Assembly (NCBI GenBank): GCA_963765875.1
Contig: CAVXYK010000007.1
Location: 124,001-188,000 of the forward strand
Direction: 5' to 3'
From: JAWKOK01 sp963765875
GTDB lineage: Bacteria > Chloroflexota > Anaerolineae > Caldilineales > Caldilineaceae
DNA: 64,000 nt
Part shown: positions 60,735-64,000 of the stretch, in pieces
How positions within the stretch are numbered: position 1 is the first letter of the stretch
Layout: each line of letters opens with the position of its first letter
Notes under the pieces: generated by a model
Databases searched by the model: none
What the model was told of the DNA's origin: nothing
Seen by the model: the letters and a program-made list of their open reading frames with translations, nothing else
Position numbers and translations under genes: made by a program

Positions 60735-60998
60735 ATTCGTTTCCTTTCGTCATGCAGAGTCTGGAGATGGACCGATCGGAGCAGATGGGAGAAAGCGCCA
60801 CAGGAGCGTGGCTGCACTTCACGACATGGACGTAGTACGGGGAGCACCCACTCCTCTACCCATTCTACCTTTTGTGTAAGCTTGGTTCCGTAGTCTGGCA
60901 ACCATTGGGGGTGGGTGAGGGGGTGATAAGGCTAAGCGTCCAGACGAAGAGGTCCTCAATCACTGCTGTATCCGTTCACCCGATACCTTGTTACCCAC

Positions 60999-62153
60999 TC
61001 ATTCCGCCAGCCGATGATCGCACGGCATATTCTCGCCTGACCAGATGCGTTGGGCTGTCCAGGGCTGTGGCGGATCGGACCAGAACGGAGAGGCAGGCGG
61101 TAGGCCCAGCGGAAGCAGACCGGAAGCGCAGTGGTAGAGACTGCCGATGGAAATGTAGCGCTCGCCGATATCAGGTTGATTGCCGCAGAAGCCGATGTGC
61201 AGAAAGCCGTTCTCGTCGAATGTGCCCGCTGCGTTGGCCATACGTGTGATGACACTCGTCAATGCACAGCGTACCTGCGCAGACGACACACCGTCCGGAA
61301 GCTGGTCCAGCAGGGCCATCTGGCCCAGTGTCTGAAAGACGCCGAAACGATAGGCCAGAGAGCGGCCAACTGGCGGGAATGTGCCTTCGGGGGAGATGAG
61401 TCGCTCCTGAATGGCCGCGTAGCGACGAGACCTGGCCATCACCGGATCGACCATCGCTGTCCATTCCGGATACTCGTCGCTCACTTCGGCGAGCACGTCA
61501 ATCAACATGGGCTGGATCACGAAGCTGTTGTAGTAGTCCATGTGAAATTCAGGACCGTCGGCGTACATGCCGTCGCCCAGATACCACTGCATATGCTGGC
61601 GCAGCGCATAGTCAACGCGCATGGGATCCCAGTAAACGTCGGCTTTGTGCAGCAGCGCTTCGATGGTTGCGCCAAAGAGCAACCAATTGTTGAAGCCGGG
61701 CTTGCGCGTGCGCGTCGAAGCCATGGCCACACACAGATTCTCCCTCACGTCGTCGCCAAGCGCATCCCAGAGCACGGTGGGCGCACGCAATATGCCCTGA
61801 GCCAAGAGAGCGGCATCCACGATGGGTTGGAAATCGTCGCAGAAGTTGAAGAAATCATCAGAAGCAGGGTCGACGCCATTGGCGATGGCCTGCCTTGCCA
61901 TCTCTGCAAGCTCAGCGCGCAACGCCTCTTCCTCGCCAGTCAGCGTACTCAGCTCCAGCCATGGGGCGATGCCACAGAGCAATCGCCCGACGGCTTCGAG
62001 ACAGGCAAACTGGGATCGGTCGTCCGCGCCGGCCGGTACAGCCTTTACCGGCAGACGACGCTTCAACTCGCCTGCGGCCCCTGCTTCCAACACCGGGCGG
62101 GCGATGCGTTCCATGGCGCTCAACCACGCCTGTCGATCATTCTCTGCTTTCAT
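60999..62153 (-). CDS. DUF2264 domain protein
   Basis: A 384-residue all-helical (alpha/alpha toroid-like) protein of the DUF2264 family, often found with plant-polysaccharide or rhamnogalacturonan use. Family features: NNWLLFGATIEALLHKAD, YGDGMYADGP-type YLGDGMYADGPEFHMDYYNS, GTFPPVGRSLAYRFG and IGFCGNQPDIGERYISIGSL. GAGGAA precedes the ATG at 62153. It is divergent from a peptide-type ABC transporter. Confidence 0.83.
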   Translation of the reverse strand: MKAENDRQAWLSAMERIARPVLEAGAAGELKRRLPVKAVPAGADDRSQFACLEAVGRLLCGIAPWLELSTLTGEEEALRAELAEMARQAIANGVDPASDDFFNFCDDFQPIVDAALLAQGILRAPTVLWDALGDDVRENLCVAMASTRTRKPGFNNWLLFGATIEALLHKADVYWDPMRVDYALRQHMQWYLGDGMYADGPEFHMDYYNSFVIQPMLIDVLAEVSDEYPEWTAMVDPVMARSRRYAAIQERLISPEGTFPPVGRSLAYRFGVFQTLGQMALLDQLPDGVSSAQVRCALTSVITRMANAAGTFDENGFLHIGFCGNQPDIGERYISIGSLYHCASGLLPLGLPPASPFWSDPPQPWTAQRIWSGENMPCDHRLAE

Positions 62154-62325
62154 GGATATTCCTCTCTGTTGGTCCACTCACATCGATGCACTCTCGATGT
62201 TTCGCAGCGTAGGATGACGCCCCTTGGCGGCAATCTTCCTCCGCACAAAAAGGCCGTTCAAGTTAGATGCAAAAGCTAGCGCGTACATCGGAAGAGTCAG
62301 CGACAAGCAATAGGCGGCAGTGTAG

Positions 62326-62475
62326 CACACGGAGCGATTGGGCATCCCGGTTGTCATGGGCGGTTTGGGCCACGGTGGACGGCCCCACAGTCCAGACGAG
62401 TATGCCACCTTGGAGGGCATGTTGTTCTGTGAAAAATCGGTGGCCAGTCTGCTCATGAATCTAGCGGAAGCGTAG
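62326..62475 (+). pseudogene. C-terminal remnant of an M20-type peptidase
   Basis: A frame without a start reads ERLGIPVVMGGLGHGGRPHS, then PDEYATLEGMLFCEKSVASL, and stops 4 bases before the ABC permease ATG. This matches the C-terminal end of M20 metallopeptidases (GIPxVxGGxGHGGxxHSPxEY). An in-frame stop lies at 62323, and nothing upstream continues it. The linkage with a peptide-type transporter fits a lost peptidase-transporter operon. Confidence 0.6.
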
Positions 62476-62479
62476 TCCA

Positions 62480-63442
62480 ATGGCGAAGTACATTGTTCAA
62501 CGATTGTTGATATCAGTTCCGGTGCTCTTCGGCGTGACGCTGATCGCATTTTTCATGATGTCGCTGGCGCCTGGCGACGCCGTGGACATGTTGATCAGCC
62601 CCGGATTGAGTGAACAGGATATCGCGTTGAAGCGGCAGGCTCTGGGCTTGGACGAGCCGATCATGATCCAGTACGTCAAGTGGTTGGGTGAACTGGCTCA
62701 GGGCAATCTCGGCTATTCGTTTACGAATCGCCAGCCGGTCACCGAGCGTATCGGCGACCGCATTGGGCCGACGATGACGCTGGCATTCTCAGCGCTCTTT
62801 CTCTCCTATCTGATAGGCGTACCCATCGGTGTTCTTTCGGCGGTGCGCCAGTAATCGAAACTGGATTACGGCGCCACAATCTTTGCCTTTCTAGGCGTCT
62901 CTATCCCGTCGTTCTTCTTCGGGCTCTTGGTGATCTACATCTTCTCCCTCAAACTGGATCTCTTTCCGACAGGCGGCATGCAGACCATCGGCGCTGAGTT
63001 CTCGTTGTGGGATCGGCTACATCATCTGATGTTGCCCATGATTGTGCTGAGTCTTCAAAACACCGGCGTCGTCATGCGTTACACCCGCTCAAGCATGTTG
63101 AAGGTGATTCATCAAGATTATGTGCGTACGGCTCGTTCAAAGGGCATGAAGTCCAGGGCAGTGATGGTCGGGCATGCGCTGCGCAACTCGCTTATTCCGC
63201 TGATCACCTTGGCTGGACTTCAGTTTCCGTTTCTGTTGGGCGGCGCCATCATCACCGAGCAGATCTTCAACTGGCCGGGCATGGGGAGGCTGACCGTCGA
63301 GGCAATCAACCAGCGTGATTATCCAACCATGATGGGGCTTAACCTGCTGATTGCCGTCCTGGTCATCTTCGGTAACCTGGCCGCTGACGTCATGTACGGT
63401 GTGGTCGACCCGCGGATCCGCACCTCGGGGAGTTCTTCATGA
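62480..63442 (+). pseudogene. ABC transporter permease, DppB type, with internal stop codon
   Basis: Both halves are in one frame: MAKYIVQRLLISVPVLFGVT to GVPIGVLSAVRQ, then TAA (62852-62854), then SKLDYGATIFAFLGVSIPSF to the family end GVVDPRIRTSG. Relatives have VRQYSKLDY, so the stop stands for a Tyr codon (TAT or TAC). The EAA loop (YVRTARSKGMKSRAVMV, HALRNSLIPLIT) is intact. It is the first gene of a second peptide-type importer; the DppC gene overlaps its stop by 4 bases. A point nonsense change, readthrough or a base-call error are possible. Confidence 0.8.
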
Positions 63443-64000
63443 GCATGAAGCCAAGTTCGACATCAGTACAAGATACATCAGTGCAAGATACATCAGTGCA
63501 AGATTCGGGAATGCAAGATGTAGAGGCTGCGGTCAAGGCTGTGCCTGGGGTGAGTCTTGGCCACGAAGCCACCTCCCTGCGTCGCATGATCTGGCGACAA
63601 TTTTTGCACCATCGGCTGGCCGTGATCTCGCTGGTCGTACTCTTCATTATTGTGTTGATTGCAATCTTCGCGCCGCTGATCGCACCTTATGACCCCTATT
63701 ATATTGACGCCACCGTCTTCGATGAAGGGCTGTCGGCGGCCCATCCGCTGGGCACGGATCGGATCGGACGCGATGTGTTGAGCCGTCTGATCTACGGCGG
63801 CCGGGTGTCGCTGTCTGTCGGCGTGGTGGCGGTGTGCATTTACATGCTCATCGGTACAGTTCTGGGCGCGTTGGCCGGCTACTACGGCGGCTGGGTAGAC
63901 GCAGTCATCTCACGACTGATCGACATTCTCCTCTCATTTCCCTATCTGATGATAATCCTTGTGTTGGTCAGCCTGTTGGGCCCCGGATTGGAGAATATCA
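63439..64000 (+). CDS. ABC transporter permease, DppC type (cut by window end)
   Basis: Partial DppC-branch permease that runs off the window. The start ATG overlaps the TGA of the preceding permease (ATGA). The N-terminal cytoplasmic tail has a five-residue repeat (TSVQD three times, then SGMQD) encoded by 15-base tandem units at about 63463-63513. Then come the first helix (LAVISLVVLFIIVLIAIFAP), the HPLGTDRIGRDVLSRLIYGG motif, and further helices as far as LVLVSLLGPGLENI. Confidence 0.85.
   Translation, partial: MSMKPSSTSVQDTSVQDTSVQDSGMQDVEAAVKAVPGVSLGHEATSLRRMIWRQFLHHRLAVISLVVLFIIVLIAIFAPLIAPYDPYYIDATVFDEGLSAAHPLGTDRIGRDVLSRLIYGGRVSLSVGVVAVCIYMLIGTVLGALAGYYGGWVDAVISRLIDILLSFPYLMIILVLVSLLGPGLENI

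Noticed and set aside
61131..62279. Long open frame of 382 codons on the plus strand
   Set aside because: It lies opposite the DUF2264 gene, shows no family features, and is the kind of frame GC-rich genes leave on the other strand.
62178..62325. Minus-strand frame ending NLNGLFVRRKIAAKGRHPTL, possibly a membrane-protein tail
   Set aside because: Hydrophobic start and basic tail look protein-like, but I recognise no family and the frame overlaps the M20 remnant on the other strand.

Overview
The window looks like a chromosomal contig of a Chloroflexota bacterium, probably from the Anaerolineae/Caldilineae side. This is inferred from gene content and not from a marker gene. The supporting features are a mutasome operon (ImuB-like, DUF6504, DnaE2), bacterial mevalonate-pathway genes with an archaeal-type HMG-CoA synthase, a CarD regulator, several DppBC-type transporters, and intergenic DNA full of palindromic low-complexity repeats. 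No rRNA, tRNA, CRISPR array or prophage was recognised.

Layout. 1-5.0 kb: error-prone repair operon; dnaE2 carries two in-frame stretches that look like intergenic repeat DNA. 5.0-16.3 kb: a minus-strand block for peptide and D-amino-acid use (peptide-binding protein, two permeases, M81 peptidase, two D-aminoacylase-like paralogues, Ldh-family dehydrogenase), interrupted by a plus-strand BrnT/CopG-type toxin-antitoxin pair. 16.5-22.4 kb: small enzymes, then a surface/polyphosphate-type cluster (lamin-tail protein, DUF4956, VTC, pentapeptide repeats). 22.7-26.7 kb: an operon of two complex-I-like antiporter subunits and two small proteins. 26.8-35.0 kb: HMG-CoA reductase, HMG-CoA synthase, CarD, DUF4129, CutC, and a frameshifted mevalonate-(di)phosphate decarboxylase. 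36.3-39.8 kb: frameshifted threonine dehydratase and aspartyl-tRNA synthetase genes; the latter is preceded by a T-box and by a short Asp-codon-rich reading frame. 40-47 kb: sugar isomerase/dehydrogenase pair, HTH protein, glutathione-synthetase-like gene, an IS1182-like element, and an AbrB/radical-SAM fusion. 47-64 kb: GT39 glycosyltransferase, membrane muramidase, a sulfotransferase-like/aminotransferase-like pair whose aminotransferase lacks the PLP lysine, patatin, DUF58/MoxR, amidase, DinB, DUF2264, and the start of a second peptide-type ABC transporter.

Two themes cut across the window. Many gaps hold inverted repeats whose arms are runs of near-identical words of about 10-11 bp, with different words at different loci. 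Several housekeeping-type genes (imuB, mvaD, ilvA-like, aspS, a methyltransferase, a permease) carry single-base indels or a stop codon while remaining well conserved in protein sequence, so sequence error must be considered before calling them pseudogenes. Short gene remnants (Phd antitoxin, ankyrin, M20 peptidase, possibly SfsA) sit in the gaps.
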